Source: Silvibacterium bohemicum (GTDB lineage: Bacteria; Acidobacteriota; Terriglobia; Terriglobales; Acidobacteriaceae). From it: a stretch of 64,000 nt of DNA. Positions 8,633 through 17,703 of the stretch are shown piece after piece (the stretch's first letter is position 1; the number at the start of each line of letters is the position of its first letter). The DNA is taken from assembly GCF_001006305.1 (NCBI RefSeq), contig NZ_LBHJ01000012.1, positions 532,231-596,230 of the forward strand, given 5' to 3'. A program made the translations under genes and the position numbers. The notes under the pieces are model-generated. The model saw only the letters and a program-made list of their open reading frames with translations. It had not been told where the DNA came from and did no database searches.

Positions 8633-10876
8633 TTACTGTGCACCCAAATGAGATTCTTTTGCCTGGTCGGATGCGTCTGTATGCATGTGCCAGGGGATAC
8701 TTTCGATGGAAATCTCCGGATGACGGCGCAGGAAGCTCAGCGAATATGTCGGAGATCCCGGATCAAACTTCTTGGTCGTAAACATAGCCTGCTGTTCAGC
8801 AGCCTTATCTTTCATGCCGGCACGGCGATAGAGGATGGCCAGGTTGTAATGAGCTGCCACGTCATCGGGATCGATTGCCTGAAGTGCTTCAAACTGCTCC
8901 ATCGCATGTTGATTCTCATCTCGCTGATAGTAGGTGATGCCCAGCTCGCGCCGCGCATCTCGCGACTGCGGATATTGCCTCACGACCTCAAGAAGGTCGG
9001 CCAATTCAGCATCGGAGTGACCGGCTCTGCGCTCCAGCAGCGCAGAATAATAAAGCGTGCGGGCACTGGTCGGACTCAATGCCAGAGCCTTCTGAATGCT
9101 GAGACGGGCCGAGTCGTATTTCTCCCATTGAATCTCGGTCAAGGCGATATTCGTGTAGCCGTCGGCGTAATCCGGGCGCAGCTTCACAACCTCGTTGAAG
9201 GCGTCCACCGCGTCGACGTACTGCAATTGGTCGAGGAATCCGATGCCGAGATTGTTCCAGCGCATCCAGTCGGGATTATCATGCGAGTCTGCCTGGACCG
9301 GCTGATTGTCCCCGATATTCAGTACGCGGGTGCGCGATGCAAGCTCCACCAGCGGATAGAGCGGATGATCCTTGCCGAATACATTATTCAGATAGCTCTG
9401 CCGCAGGTGCCGATAGTTGACGCGCGCCGTGATCTCGATCGGTCCCTTGACGTCAGCGGGCAGGCGGAACTGGTAACGCACCAGCGTAGACCGGCCAGCC
9501 TGGACTGTGTTGTCGTAAGCCACGGAGTGGATTGCGAAGACCCTGTGGTTATCCACGAACTCGCCGTCCGCATCTACGGGGCGATTGGTGAAGCTGTGAG
9601 CCCGCTCATCCAGCATTCCATCCGGTTTGATGAAGCCGCTGTGGTAAAGCTTCCTTCCATTCGAATCCTTAACTTCGAATTCGACCCAGCCTTCGTACAA
9701 ATCGCGCACTTCAGGAATCAAAGAGTGGCCGATATTTTTGTTCTGGATGACCACAAACGCTTCGATTACATTGTTCGGCTCGAGCTGGAATGGCACCGAG
9801 CCCAGCGGCGCGATCATCTTGTCGTCGCCGCTCTTCTTGATGGCGAAGATATCGACATTCAGATACTTGCCCGACCGCAGGAAGTCGATTGTCTTCTGCA
9901 ATTGCTCATCGAATCCGTAATAGAACGGCACCGCGGTATTGCCCGCCAACCAACGATGCGAAGCAAAAGTACCGTTCTTTGCGCCGTAGTCAGGAAGCGC
10001 GTTCGGAGAGCGGGTCATGTGGCAGCCCTGACACGTGGTGAAGTCGCCCTGGTAAAATGTGAGCGGATTGCGCTGTGAGAACTTCGAGTTCTGCCACTCG
10101 TCATACGCCGTGAACGCGCGCAGGAACTTGTAGTCATTCAGCGGCGCGGGAAGGTTAGCTTTGTGGCAGGCTGAGCAGAACTCCGGCGTGCGATAGAAAT
10201 CCTTCATTACCGCTTTCGAATGCCGGTCGGTATGCTTCATGATCTCGTCGTAAGGAACCTCGCCGGGAATCCGATTCCCTTTTTCATCCACCATGACGGA
10301 GGGAATACCCATCACAAATCCACCGTTGCCGTTGGTGGATTGCAGGCTCTGAATCGAGTGGCAGGTGGCACAGGTCAGGCCATCCTGATCGAACTTGCGA
10401 TCAACCAGAGACTTTTGTGTCAGGCCACCCGACAGCACGGCGATGGGATTGTGGCAGCTATCGCAGTGGCGCGAGAATTCGATTCCCCGGGTCTTGATGA
10501 GGATATTCACGCTGGTCCGGTAAAACGGGGTGCGGAAGGAATTCGAGTGCAGCGCCTGCCTCCATTGGTGGTAAGCCTCCTGGTGACAGTGGGCGCAATA
10601 CGTCGCATTGGGGAAAGCACCTGGCTGAACGAAGCCCTCTCCTTCAATCTTGGCGTTGCCAGGGATGAACGGCTTGTCCTTACCAAATCGATAGTTGTAT
10701 TCGGCCGCGACTTTGTCGGAGTAGTCTTTGCGCGTTTCTGTCAGTGTGCTTTGCGGAGCAGGGCCGTACGATGTACTTTCCTGACCAGCTCCGGCATAAG
10801 TCACGCCTCCAAAAAGCCACGCTCCAGCCAGCGATGCAAGACTACAAAGGATAATTCGCCTCGTTCTAAATTTCAC
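8633..10876 (-). CDS. Pentahaem cytochrome c fused to TPR domain
   Basis: A 747-residue exported cytochrome. After the signal peptide (about residues 5-30) come five C-x-x-C-H haem c sites at residues 94, 138, 169, 234 and 282, in a cytochrome c554-like arrangement. A beta-rich middle domain (about 310-520) follows, then at least four TPR units to about residue 700. The start is set by GGAGGA six bases before the GTG at 10876; the longer frame from 10900 would overlap the upstream stop as TAATG but gives a worse signal peptide. It should lie in the periplasm or on the outer surface and carry electrons between the partners in this operon. No substrate-binding site can be named. Confidence 0.88.
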   Translation of the reverse strand: MKFRTRRIILCSLASLAGAWLFGGVTYAGAGQESTSYGPAPQSTLTETRKDYSDKVAAEYNYRFGKDKPFIPGNAKIEGEGFVQPGAFPNATYCAHCHQEAYHQWRQALHSNSFRTPFYRTSVNILIKTRGIEFSRHCDSCHNPIAVLSGGLTQKSLVDRKFDQDGLTCATCHSIQSLQSTNGNGGFVMGIPSVMVDEKGNRIPGEVPYDEIMKHTDRHSKAVMKDFYRTPEFCSACHKANLPAPLNDYKFLRAFTAYDEWQNSKFSQRNPLTFYQGDFTTCQGCHMTRSPNALPDYGAKNGTFASHRWLAGNTAVPFYYGFDEQLQKTIDFLRSGKYLNVDIFAIKKSGDDKMIAPLGSVPFQLEPNNVIEAFVVIQNKNIGHSLIPEVRDLYEGWVEFEVKDSNGRKLYHSGFIKPDGMLDERAHSFTNRPVDADGEFVDNHRVFAIHSVAYDNTVQAGRSTLVRYQFRLPADVKGPIEITARVNYRHLRQSYLNNVFGKDHPLYPLVELASRTRVLNIGDNQPVQADSHDNPDWMRWNNLGIGFLDQLQYVDAVDAFNEVVKLRPDYADGYTNIALTEIQWEKYDSARLSIQKALALSPTSARTLYYSALLERRAGHSDAELADLLEVVRQYPQSRDARRELGITYYQRDENQHAMEQFEALQAIDPDDVAAHYNLAILYRRAGMKDKAAEQQAMFTTKKFDPGSPTYSLSFLRRHPEISIESIPWHMHTDASDQAKESHLGAQ

Positions 10877-10899
10877 GGCACTTCCTCCGAGATGCAGCA

Positions 10900-12819
10900 T
10901 TAATGACCAGCCTGCGAGGTAACATTAGCGGACTTGTGCTTCGCGATCGCGTCATAGACGCTCGGCACGAGCCCTTTCCCTTCTTCAATCACAAAAAAAC
11001 GATCGACCGAGGGAAGATTTACAGTTTCAACTGTGCCACTCGGCCAATGAACTTCGACGGAATCGACCTTAGTGGACTGCCCGAGCCCGAAGTGTAAACG
11101 CTGATCGTTCGAAGACTCATAGCTGCCGCCGCTCATCACGTCATTGCGCTGCCTCATTCCATCGGCAGTGAGGTATACAGCCGTTCCTACCGCATCGCGC
11201 GGGCTTTTTGTTCCGCCTATCAGCTTGATGCCAACCCAGTGGTTTGTATCGGCATTGACGTTGCGCAAGAGCACGGGTGTGTGATCCATGCAGTTGACTA
11301 CGGCGTCGATCTTGCCGTCATTGAAGAGGTCCCCGAACGCGGCTCCGCGCGCGGGCATCACGACTGCCAACCCCGTGCCTTCGACAGCCGGCATCGTCTC
11401 GAATTTACTTCCGTGATCGACATTGTGAAACAGCAAAGGACGCTCCGCATAACTTGTGCCCCAGTTGTGCTGCTCCACCTGCGGAAAGATATGGCCGCTC
11501 ACTACCATGATGTCTTTCCAGCCGTCATTGTCGTAGTCGATGAACTCCGCGCCCCAGCTCAGGAACGGATAGGTGACTTCGGCGATGCCGGCACGCGATG
11601 TGATCTCGGAGAAGTTGCCGTTTCCCTTGTTCTCGTAGAGGGTCTTGTAGTCATCCGAGAAGGTGGTGGTGTACATGTCCACCATGCCGGTGTTCTTGTA
11701 GTCCCCGACGGCCAGGCCCATCGAAGCGGTCTCGCGTCCGGTCTGATTAAGAGCGAACCCTGAATAATAACTCGCATCCTCGAAGGTTCCATCACCATTG
11801 TTCAGGTAAAGAAAATTCGATGAGGAATCGTTCGCGACAACCAGATCGACCTTGCCGTCATTATTGACATCGACGAAGGTAGAGCTGAAGCCGTAGTAGT
11901 GGTGCGGATCGCTGACGCCGGCTTTTTCGCTGACATCGGTGAATGTACCGTCACCGTTGTTGTGGAAGAGGTGGTCCGGCTCGCCCTCGAGGCCGCGCGG
12001 CCCGCAGCTCACAGCCGCTCCCCGATATTCGCAAAACTGAAACGCGACAGCATCTGACCCCGATCTCGGAGGATGCGCAACGTCGTAGTGGACATACCCA
12101 GGAACGAACAGGTCGAGTCGTCCGTCGCCGTCATAGTCGCCGAAGGTGGGGCCGTTCGACCAGTTGCCGAGCGTTACTCCGGCCTTTTCCGCGGTATCGG
12201 TGAATGTGCCGTCGTGGTTGTTGCGGTAGAGCCGGTTCTTGCCGAAGTTGGACACGAATATGTCAGGCCAGCCGTCGTTGTCGTAGTCTGCGACTGCAAC
12301 TCCGTACCCCCAACGATCGTTGGTCACGCCGGCCTGCGCAGCCACATCGGTGAAGGTTCCATCGTGATTGTTGTGAAAGAGCGCCGCGTGAGGGGCCTCC
12401 GTCTTTCCTTCTAGGGCTTCGTAGGTCGAACCATTTACGAGGTAGATGTCCAACCAGCCGTCGTTATCATAGTCCAAAAGAGCAACACCCGACCCGGTGG
12501 TCTCGATGATGTAGTTCTTCTGGAGGGTTCCCATCGTATGGTGCCAGGATGTCAAACCGGACTTCGCAGAGACGTCCTGAAAGATGACGGGCCCTGTCTT
12601 GACGAAGCCGCCACGGGTAATCGGACGCTTGTCCGAATCGAGTACCGGGGCAAACTCACCTGCCGTTGATGAGCCGCCGTGCGGTGCATGCCCGGTTGCG
12701 CTGCTTTGCGCTGCGCTTTGTAGCGCTTGCTCGCTCATTTGGGCCAGGCTTACTGGGGAAACTATGATCGCCAGGATTGCAAAGGCGCACGCACAACCGA
12801 AATCCCGACACATCGTCAT
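10900..12819 (-). CDS. FG-GAP/ASPIC-UnbV (CRTAC1-like) exported protein, copy 1
   Basis: A 639-residue exported protein with a signal peptide cut near A-Q (residue 27). Residues about 75-500 hold repeated calcium-binding FG-GAP/VCBS motifs of the type D-Y-D-N-D-G-W-x-D-I, which fold into a beta-propeller. The C-terminal ASPIC/UnbV domain ends in F-G-L-G and V-H-W-P-S-G. Such proteins are related to eukaryotic CRTAC1, and no enzymatic role is established. It is the first gene of the minus-strand redox operon; its TAA touches the next start region. A close paralogue, transcribed the other way, starts at 13891. The AT-rich stretch just upstream (TATATATA near 12820) probably belongs to the promoter or leader. 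Confidence 0.88.
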   Translation of the reverse strand: MTMCRDFGCACAFAILAIIVSPVSLAQMSEQALQSAAQSSATGHAPHGGSSTAGEFAPVLDSDKRPITRGGFVKTGPVIFQDVSAKSGLTSWHHTMGTLQKNYIIETTGSGVALLDYDNDGWLDIYLVNGSTYEALEGKTEAPHAALFHNNHDGTFTDVAAQAGVTNDRWGYGVAVADYDNDGWPDIFVSNFGKNRLYRNNHDGTFTDTAEKAGVTLGNWSNGPTFGDYDGDGRLDLFVPGYVHYDVAHPPRSGSDAVAFQFCEYRGAAVSCGPRGLEGEPDHLFHNNGDGTFTDVSEKAGVSDPHHYYGFSSTFVDVNNDGKVDLVVANDSSSNFLYLNNGDGTFEDASYYSGFALNQTGRETASMGLAVGDYKNTGMVDMYTTTFSDDYKTLYENKGNGNFSEITSRAGIAEVTYPFLSWGAEFIDYDNDGWKDIMVVSGHIFPQVEQHNWGTSYAERPLLFHNVDHGSKFETMPAVEGTGLAVVMPARGAAFGDLFNDGKIDAVVNCMDHTPVLLRNVNADTNHWVGIKLIGGTKSPRDAVGTAVYLTADGMRQRNDVMSGGSYESSNDQRLHFGLGQSTKVDSVEVHWPSGTVETVNLPSVDRFFVIEEGKGLVPSVYDAIAKHKSANVTSQAGH

Positions 12820-12987
12820 ATATATAGGAGTTCCAAACCTTATTCAGCTGATCGCGGAACGAGGATGAGTATCGCAGTGCTGGGGGAGGAATGTCTTCGC
12901 CCAAGGTGGTGAACCTTTTCTCGTCCGATAGATTGATATCTTATGGATTGCAGCCGTATAAGGCCGCATAAATCGATTTTCATCCGA

Positions 12988-13422
12988 CTATCCGTCGACG
13001 CGCTGGAATCCGAGGAAGTCAAGACGGTCCGGCGGGATCCACAATTCTGGAAGTGCGGCGTAACTATGCATGTCCAGGATTCTCAACAGGTTCTCCCGGT
13101 GCCGCTTGGAAATGGTTCCTCCGGATAACCTGTTCAGCCACTTGCTGCATTGCGACCGGGATCCCAGGCCTTCATAGATTCCATAGATGTCGATGGCGGC
13201 AACGATTAGAATACGGATCGGCCTCCGTTGCTGAGGCACGGTGAGTCGAAACAGATGGATGCTGAATGCGAGGTCCGCATCCCTGTCTGCGGGGAGCCGA
13301 TGATCAGGTTCTGCATGATCTTCCAGCCAGCCATGGATGGGGAGTGGCGACCGAAGGCTGGGATCATCGAGTCCGCTTTTACGTATGGCTTTTGTTGGCA
13401 TGACCTCGTCCACAAGTCGCAA
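12988..13422 (-). CDS. Unrecognised ORF, possibly a gene remnant
   Basis: A frame of up to 144 codons with a TTG at 13422. Codon choice and composition look coding (I-R-I-L-I-V-A-A-I-D-I-Y-G-I-Y-E-G-L, then W-L-N-R-L-S-G-G and E-N-L-L-R-I-L-D). A stop lies a few codons upstream and there is no ribosome-binding site, so it may have lost its 5' end. I do not recognise the family. It sits between the two paralogous FG-GAP genes, where a rearrangement would be expected after duplication. Confidence 0.35.
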   Translation of the reverse strand: MRLVDEVMPTKAIRKSGLDDPSLRSPLPIHGWLEDHAEPDHRLPADRDADLAFSIHLFRLTVPQQRRPIRILIVAAIDIYGIYEGLGSRSQCSKWLNRLSGGTISKRHRENLLRILDMHSYAALPELWIPPDRLDFLGFQRVDG

Positions 13423-13890
13423 AATGACGCCGTGCTTAGGTCACTCTCGTCATCATTTTCGCTTTCAAGAATTGCGATCACAATCGGGAATATACGGGTT
13501 AAGCCTGACGTCCGCATGGTCCTAAAGTTTGACCCGCACGAGGCGTTATACGGATCGAAAGAGATCCCCAATATATAAATGAAGACTCAAGGTTGTTATC
13601 TCTCCTGATTGCCTATCTCACATGCCGTGCCGGTGCTCGATGATATCGGCATATATCAACCTTTCGGACGAAGACGCCCTTCATGGAAATTCTGAATAAT
13701 GTGTCGACCGGCTGATAGAGCGCTCATTACACCACCATGTGGCGGAGAGGGTAAAGCCGGAAGTGCTGTGATCGGACACTATGTGCAGAAGGCTTTGAAC
13801 TTATCCGCTGCCCGCGGTCGATCCGGTGTCCTGCTTTGCCTCTCAACTACCTACTGCTACTGGCAAATGATTCGCCGAAGGAACTCTGAT
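13423..13890. other. Intergenic region before the second FG-GAP gene
   Basis: Short overlapping frames are present on both strands but none has a recognisable protein or ribosome-binding site. The region around 13570-13600 is AT-rich (ATATATAAAT) and may hold the promoter of the gene that starts at 13891. Confidence 0.4.
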
Positions 13891-15795
13891 ATGGTTCGTG
13901 GCATTTTTCGAAGCGCTTTCTATGTCTACGCCGTCGCGTCGACTCTTTCTCTTTCTCTCCTCATGGAAGCGCAGACACCGAAACCAACGAATGCACCCTA
14001 TAGTCAAAGTGCGGGATCTGCCCACGGCTCGGCCACTGCGGGTGAATTTGCTCCGGTCCTGGATTCGGAAAAGCGGCCCATTACTGCGGGTGGCTTTGTA
14101 AAAACCGGACCTGTCATTTTTAAAGATGATTCCGAAGCGGCAGGCTTGACCAGATGGACGCACAAGATGGGCACTCCGGAAAAGCCTTACATCCTTGAGA
14201 CCATTGGCTCCGGTGTCGCTCTTCTGGATTACGACAACGATGGCTGGCTCGATATTTATCTGGTGAACGGTTCGACCTACGACGCTCTCTCCGGAAAAGC
14301 CGAATCGCCGCACGCCGCTCTCTTTCACAACAATCACGATGGAACATTTACCAACGTGGCGGCGCAGGCCGGGGTCACCAACGATCGCTGGGGTTTTGGG
14401 GTCGCCGTCGGCGACTTCAACAATGACGGCTGGCCAGATCTATACGTCGGAAACTATGGAAAGAATCGCCTCTACCGCAATAACCACGACGGCACATTTA
14501 CTGACATTGCGGAATCCGCTGGAGTGACGCTTGGAAACTGGTCCACAGGTCCGAGCTTCGGCGACTACGATGGAGACGGCAACCTGGATATCTTTGTTCC
14601 CGGCTACATTCACTGGGATATCGAACATCCACCCGGCTCAGAGATGGGTGCGAACGGCTTCTGCCAGTTCCGCGGAGTCCATGTAATGTGCGGTCCACGT
14701 GGCTTGCCGGGAGAGCCTGATCATTTGTTTCATAACAATGGCGATGGAACATTCACTGACGTGAGCGTACATGCCGGCGTCAGCGATGAAGCGCATAACT
14801 ACGGGTTTTCTTCGACATTTGTGGATATAAATAACGATGGAAAGGTCGACCTTCTCGTTACGGACGACTCTACCTATAACTATCTCTATATCAACAAGGG
14901 CGACGGAACCTTCAAGGATATGAGTTTTTACTCGGGCTTTGCTTTGAATCAGGACGCTCGAGAAACGGCTTCCATGGGGCTGGCGGTAGGCGATTACCGC
15001 AATAGCGGAACGGTCGATCTCTACACGACTACCTTTTCGGATGACTACAACACGCTCTTTCGCAATGAAGGCGATGGCAATTTTGTAGAGATGACGGATT
15101 CTGCAGGCATCGCCGAAGTCACCTATCCGTTCCTGGACTGGGGAACCGAATTCATTGATTACGACAATGACGGATGGAAAGATCTTCTGGCTGTAGGCGG
15201 CCATGTCTATCCCCAGGTGGATAAATACAATTGGGGAACGAGCTTTGCCGAACGACCATTGCTGTTCCACAACATAAACAAGGGCAAGAAATTTACTCTC
15301 ATGCCGCCCGTTATTGGAACTGGCCTCGCTGACGTTATTCCCGCACGCGGAGCGGCCTTCGGCGATCTCTTCAACGATGGCAAGATCGATGTTGTCATCA
15401 ACTGCATCGACCACACGCCGGTATTACTTCGCAACGTCAACGCCGACACCAACCATTGGGTCGGCATCAAGCTTATCGGCGGCCCCAAAAGTCCACGCGA
15501 TGCTGTAGGAGCTACCGTGTATCTTTCTGCCGGAGGAATGCGCCACCGCGAAGACGTAATGAGCGGAGGCAGCTTCGAGTCGTCAAACGATCAGAGGCTT
15601 CATTTTGGCCTCGGAGATGCCACGACCATAGAAGGCGTCGACATTCACTGGCCAAGCGGTGTTTCGCAGCATGTGAATTTGCCCGCTGTCGATCGCTACT
15701 TTGTCATCGAAGAGGGTAAGGGACTTGTACCCAGCTTGTATGACGATATGGCCGCCAGTGCTACCACGCACAGCGCAGCGGCTGCAAAGCACTGA
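13891..15795 (+). CDS. FG-GAP/ASPIC-UnbV (CRTAC1-like) exported protein, copy 2
   Basis: A 634-residue paralogue of the protein at 10900-12819. The domain order is the same: signal peptide ending M-E-A-Q, a G-E-F-A-P-V-L-D-S-E-K-R-P-I-T region, the FG-GAP propeller with repeated D-Y-D-N-D-G-W, and a C-terminal ASPIC/UnbV domain (S-P-R-D-A-V-G, F-G-L-G, H-W-P-S-G). Long stretches are identical, so the two arose by duplication. The ATG at 13891 has AAGGA eight bases upstream and gives almost the same length as copy 1; longer frames back to 13699 add a low-complexity tail and are rejected. It has no redox partners downstream and appears monocistronic. Confidence 0.88.
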   Translation: MVRGIFRSAFYVYAVASTLSLSLLMEAQTPKPTNAPYSQSAGSAHGSATAGEFAPVLDSEKRPITAGGFVKTGPVIFKDDSEAAGLTRWTHKMGTPEKPYILETIGSGVALLDYDNDGWLDIYLVNGSTYDALSGKAESPHAALFHNNHDGTFTNVAAQAGVTNDRWGFGVAVGDFNNDGWPDLYVGNYGKNRLYRNNHDGTFTDIAESAGVTLGNWSTGPSFGDYDGDGNLDIFVPGYIHWDIEHPPGSEMGANGFCQFRGVHVMCGPRGLPGEPDHLFHNNGDGTFTDVSVHAGVSDEAHNYGFSSTFVDINNDGKVDLLVTDDSTYNYLYINKGDGTFKDMSFYSGFALNQDARETASMGLAVGDYRNSGTVDLYTTTFSDDYNTLFRNEGDGNFVEMTDSAGIAEVTYPFLDWGTEFIDYDNDGWKDLLAVGGHVYPQVDKYNWGTSFAERPLLFHNINKGKKFTLMPPVIGTGLADVIPARGAAFGDLFNDGKIDVVINCIDHTPVLLRNVNADTNHWVGIKLIGGPKSPRDAVGATVYLSAGGMRHREDVMSGGSFESSNDQRLHFGLGDATTIEGVDIHWPSGVSQHVNLPAVDRYFVIEEGKGLVPSLYDDMAASATTHSAAAAKH

Positions 15796-15831
15796 TCCAG
15801 CGAAGTCAGTCGTGCCCGAAGCCAATCCCGA

Positions 15832-16446
15832 TCAACTGCCTCTCAAGCCCAATAGCTCTTGAGAGGCCAGCCCGAAGGCGTTTGCGACGCGATTGCATAG
15901 TCCCATTGCCGCAGCGACGTGAATGGCCTCCGCTATCTGCTCCTCCTGCCAGTGAAGGTCGCGTAAGCGCTGCACGTCGTCATCGCTAATTTTGAACGAT
16001 TCCGAATCCACCTTTCTCGTGAAGCGAAGGAGCTCCCTCTCGGGCTCGGAAATTTCGGCGTCGTCGAGCTTATCCGTCGCGATAGCTCGCATAGTCTCGA
16101 AGGTTGCGCCCTGCGTAGTCAGGAAAAATCCGTGGCTGTCGAGGCAATAGGGGCAGGCATTGAGCCCGGAGACATAGGTTGCGATCATCTCTTTCTGGCG
16201 GCGGGTGATTGAGCCTTCTGCAAAGAGAAGAGACGACCCCATATCGACCAGCATGCGAGCGGCGGCGGGATTTGTTCCAAAGCACTTGAGGATGCCGGGC
16301 ACATTCTGGCGTGCCAAGATGCTGCGACAGTATTGATAGGCCTCTGCGGTTGCGCCCTCGGCCTCGTCTTCTTCGATGATGCGAATCCTGGTATTTGTCT
16401 TTGCCGCGCTCTGCGGCGCGAGGATGTCAGATTTGGAGCCGCTCAT
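15832..16446 (-). CDS. AhpD-like/carboxymuconolactone decarboxylase-family protein
   Basis: A 204-residue cytosolic all-helical protein of the peroxidase-related AhpD/CMD family. The redox motif is Cys98-Pro-Tyr-Cys101 with His105 three residues later, the arrangement used by AhpD to reduce peroxiredoxins. R-R-Q-K-E-M-I-A-T just before it is typical. The first 20 residues are a poorly conserved extension. It is divergent from the methionine-synthase-like gene at 16620 and a second AhpD-like gene lies beyond that, suggesting a shared redox theme. The actual partner is unknown. Confidence 0.82.
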   Translation of the reverse strand: MSGSKSDILAPQSAAKTNTRIRIIEEDEAEGATAEAYQYCRSILARQNVPGILKCFGTNPAAARMLVDMGSSLLFAEGSITRRQKEMIATYVSGLNACPYCLDSHGFFLTTQGATFETMRAIATDKLDDAEISEPERELLRFTRKVDSESFKISDDDVQRLRDLHWQEEQIAEAIHVAAAMGLCNRVANAFGLASQELLGLRGS

Positions 16447-16567
16447 GATGAGATCCTTATCGGAGGATGGCAGATTATAGAGTTCGCCGGCGATTGACGA
16501 AGTGTACGTCTTATCAATTTTTCGGAATTAACCTTGACGAAATCGTAGGATGCAGCTCGAACGCACG

Positions 16568-16587
16568 CATCCATCAAAAGATGGATG
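16568..16587. promoter_or_regulatory. Perfect 8-bp inverted repeat before the MetE-like gene
   Basis: CATCCATC at 16568-16575 and GATGGATG at 16580-16587 flank AAAA. It lies 32 bases before the ATG of the MetE-like gene, so it may be an operator or a hairpin in the leader. A similar CTCCATC/GATGGAG pair occurs before the TonB receptor near 21662. Confidence 0.35.
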
Positions 16588-16619
16588 AGTCAATTGCGGC
16601 GCCGGAATAGAATGACGCG

Positions 16620-17678
16620 ATGAGGACTGAGCCTATCGGCAGTATCCCCCGTCCATTGTCGTTGATAGAAACCATCGCGGAGTTCGAGTCGGGAACGAAG
16701 AGCCGTGTCCAACTCGACGAGGCGTATGCGTCTGCCCTTGGCGATACCATTCGGCGGCTCGAGCAAACTGGATCTCCGGTCCTCACGGACGGTGAGCAAA
16801 CCAAGCCGAGTTTCGCGACTTATCCTCTTTCCAGGCTCGGAAATCTTGCTGCGGACGGAGTGGTCATTCCCTTCGCAGACGGGCACACCCGTCAGTTACC
16901 TCGGTTGACCGCCGGTCCTTTTCGCTATGCGGTGCACGCGGCGGAGTTCATACGAGCCGCCCGTTCTTACACACAACGTCCTCTCAAGCAGGCCGTGATT
17001 GCCGCGTCTGCACTAAGCCTGATTTACCCTTCTCAAGAGATTCCGAATTATCCGCGCGAGGCTTTTCTCTCGGACCTTATTGATGAAGCTGAAGCAGATA
17101 TTCGCGGTGCACTTAAGGCAGGTGCAGATTCCGTGCAGATCGATTTCACGGAAGCGCGGCTGTCTCTCAAGCTGGATCCCTCCGGTGGTTTGCTCCGCAG
17201 CTTTATCGCGTTGAACAATCAGGTGCTCGATCGCTTCACTCCGGCAGAGCGTCAGCGCATAGGCGTGCATGTCTGCCCAGGCGGCGATAGGGATTCCACG
17301 CACAGCGCGGACATCGACTATGCGGGCCTTCTTCCGGACCTCTTCCAGATGAAAGCCGGCCGGTTCTATTTACAGATGTCCAGCGAACCGGATCGCGCGC
17401 GGGTTTTACGCATACTTCAGGAGCTTGTCGCGCCAAATCACCTCATCTTCCTAGGCGTGATCGATCCCATCAATCCGGCAATAGAGACGGCTACTCAGGT
17501 AAAAGATCGGGTGCTCGAAGCCGCGTCTTTCATTCCGCTCGATCAATTAGGAACAACGGACGATTGCGGCTTCGCTCCGTTTGCCGACGACACCTCGACC
17601 GCACGCGACGTGGCCTTCGCCAAGATTCGAGCCCGGGTTGAGGGCACCGCCCTGGCTGCTCGGGAACTCGGGCTCTGA
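16620..17678 (+). CDS. Cobalamin-independent methionine synthase, core-MetE type
   Basis: A 352-residue single-domain protein equivalent to the C-terminal catalytic half of MetE, about half the length of the two-domain enzyme. The zinc ligands can be placed: His217 and Cys219 (V-H-V-C), Glu256 (S-S-E) and Cys316 (D-D-C-G-F). Full MetE moves a methyl group from methyltetrahydrofolate to homocysteine. Short core-MetE forms often use other methyl donors such as corrinoid proteins or modified thiols, so the substrate is open. The start is the ATG at 16620. It stands alone on the plus strand between two minus-strand AhpD-like genes. Confidence 0.8.
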   Translation: MRTEPIGSIPRPLSLIETIAEFESGTKSRVQLDEAYASALGDTIRRLEQTGSPVLTDGEQTKPSFATYPLSRLGNLAADGVVIPFADGHTRQLPRLTAGPFRYAVHAAEFIRAARSYTQRPLKQAVIAASALSLIYPSQEIPNYPREAFLSDLIDEAEADIRGALKAGADSVQIDFTEARLSLKLDPSGGLLRSFIALNNQVLDRFTPAERQRIGVHVCPGGDRDSTHSADIDYAGLLPDLFQMKAGRFYLQMSSEPDRARVLRILQELVAPNHLIFLGVIDPINPAIETATQVKDRVLEAASFIPLDQLGTTDDCGFAPFADDTSTARDVAFAKIRARVEGTALAARELGL

Positions 17679-17703
17679 TACCGGCGCTGAACATCGTCCG
17701 CAG

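Noticed and set aside
8648-10078. A 476-codon plus-strand open frame
   Set aside because: It lies wholly antisense to the pentahaem cytochrome, whose five haem motifs prove the minus strand is coding. The plus frame has no recognisable domain.
13699-13890. N-terminal extension of the second FG-GAP protein
   Set aside because: The ATG at 13891 has a proper ribosome-binding site and gives the same length as the paralogue.
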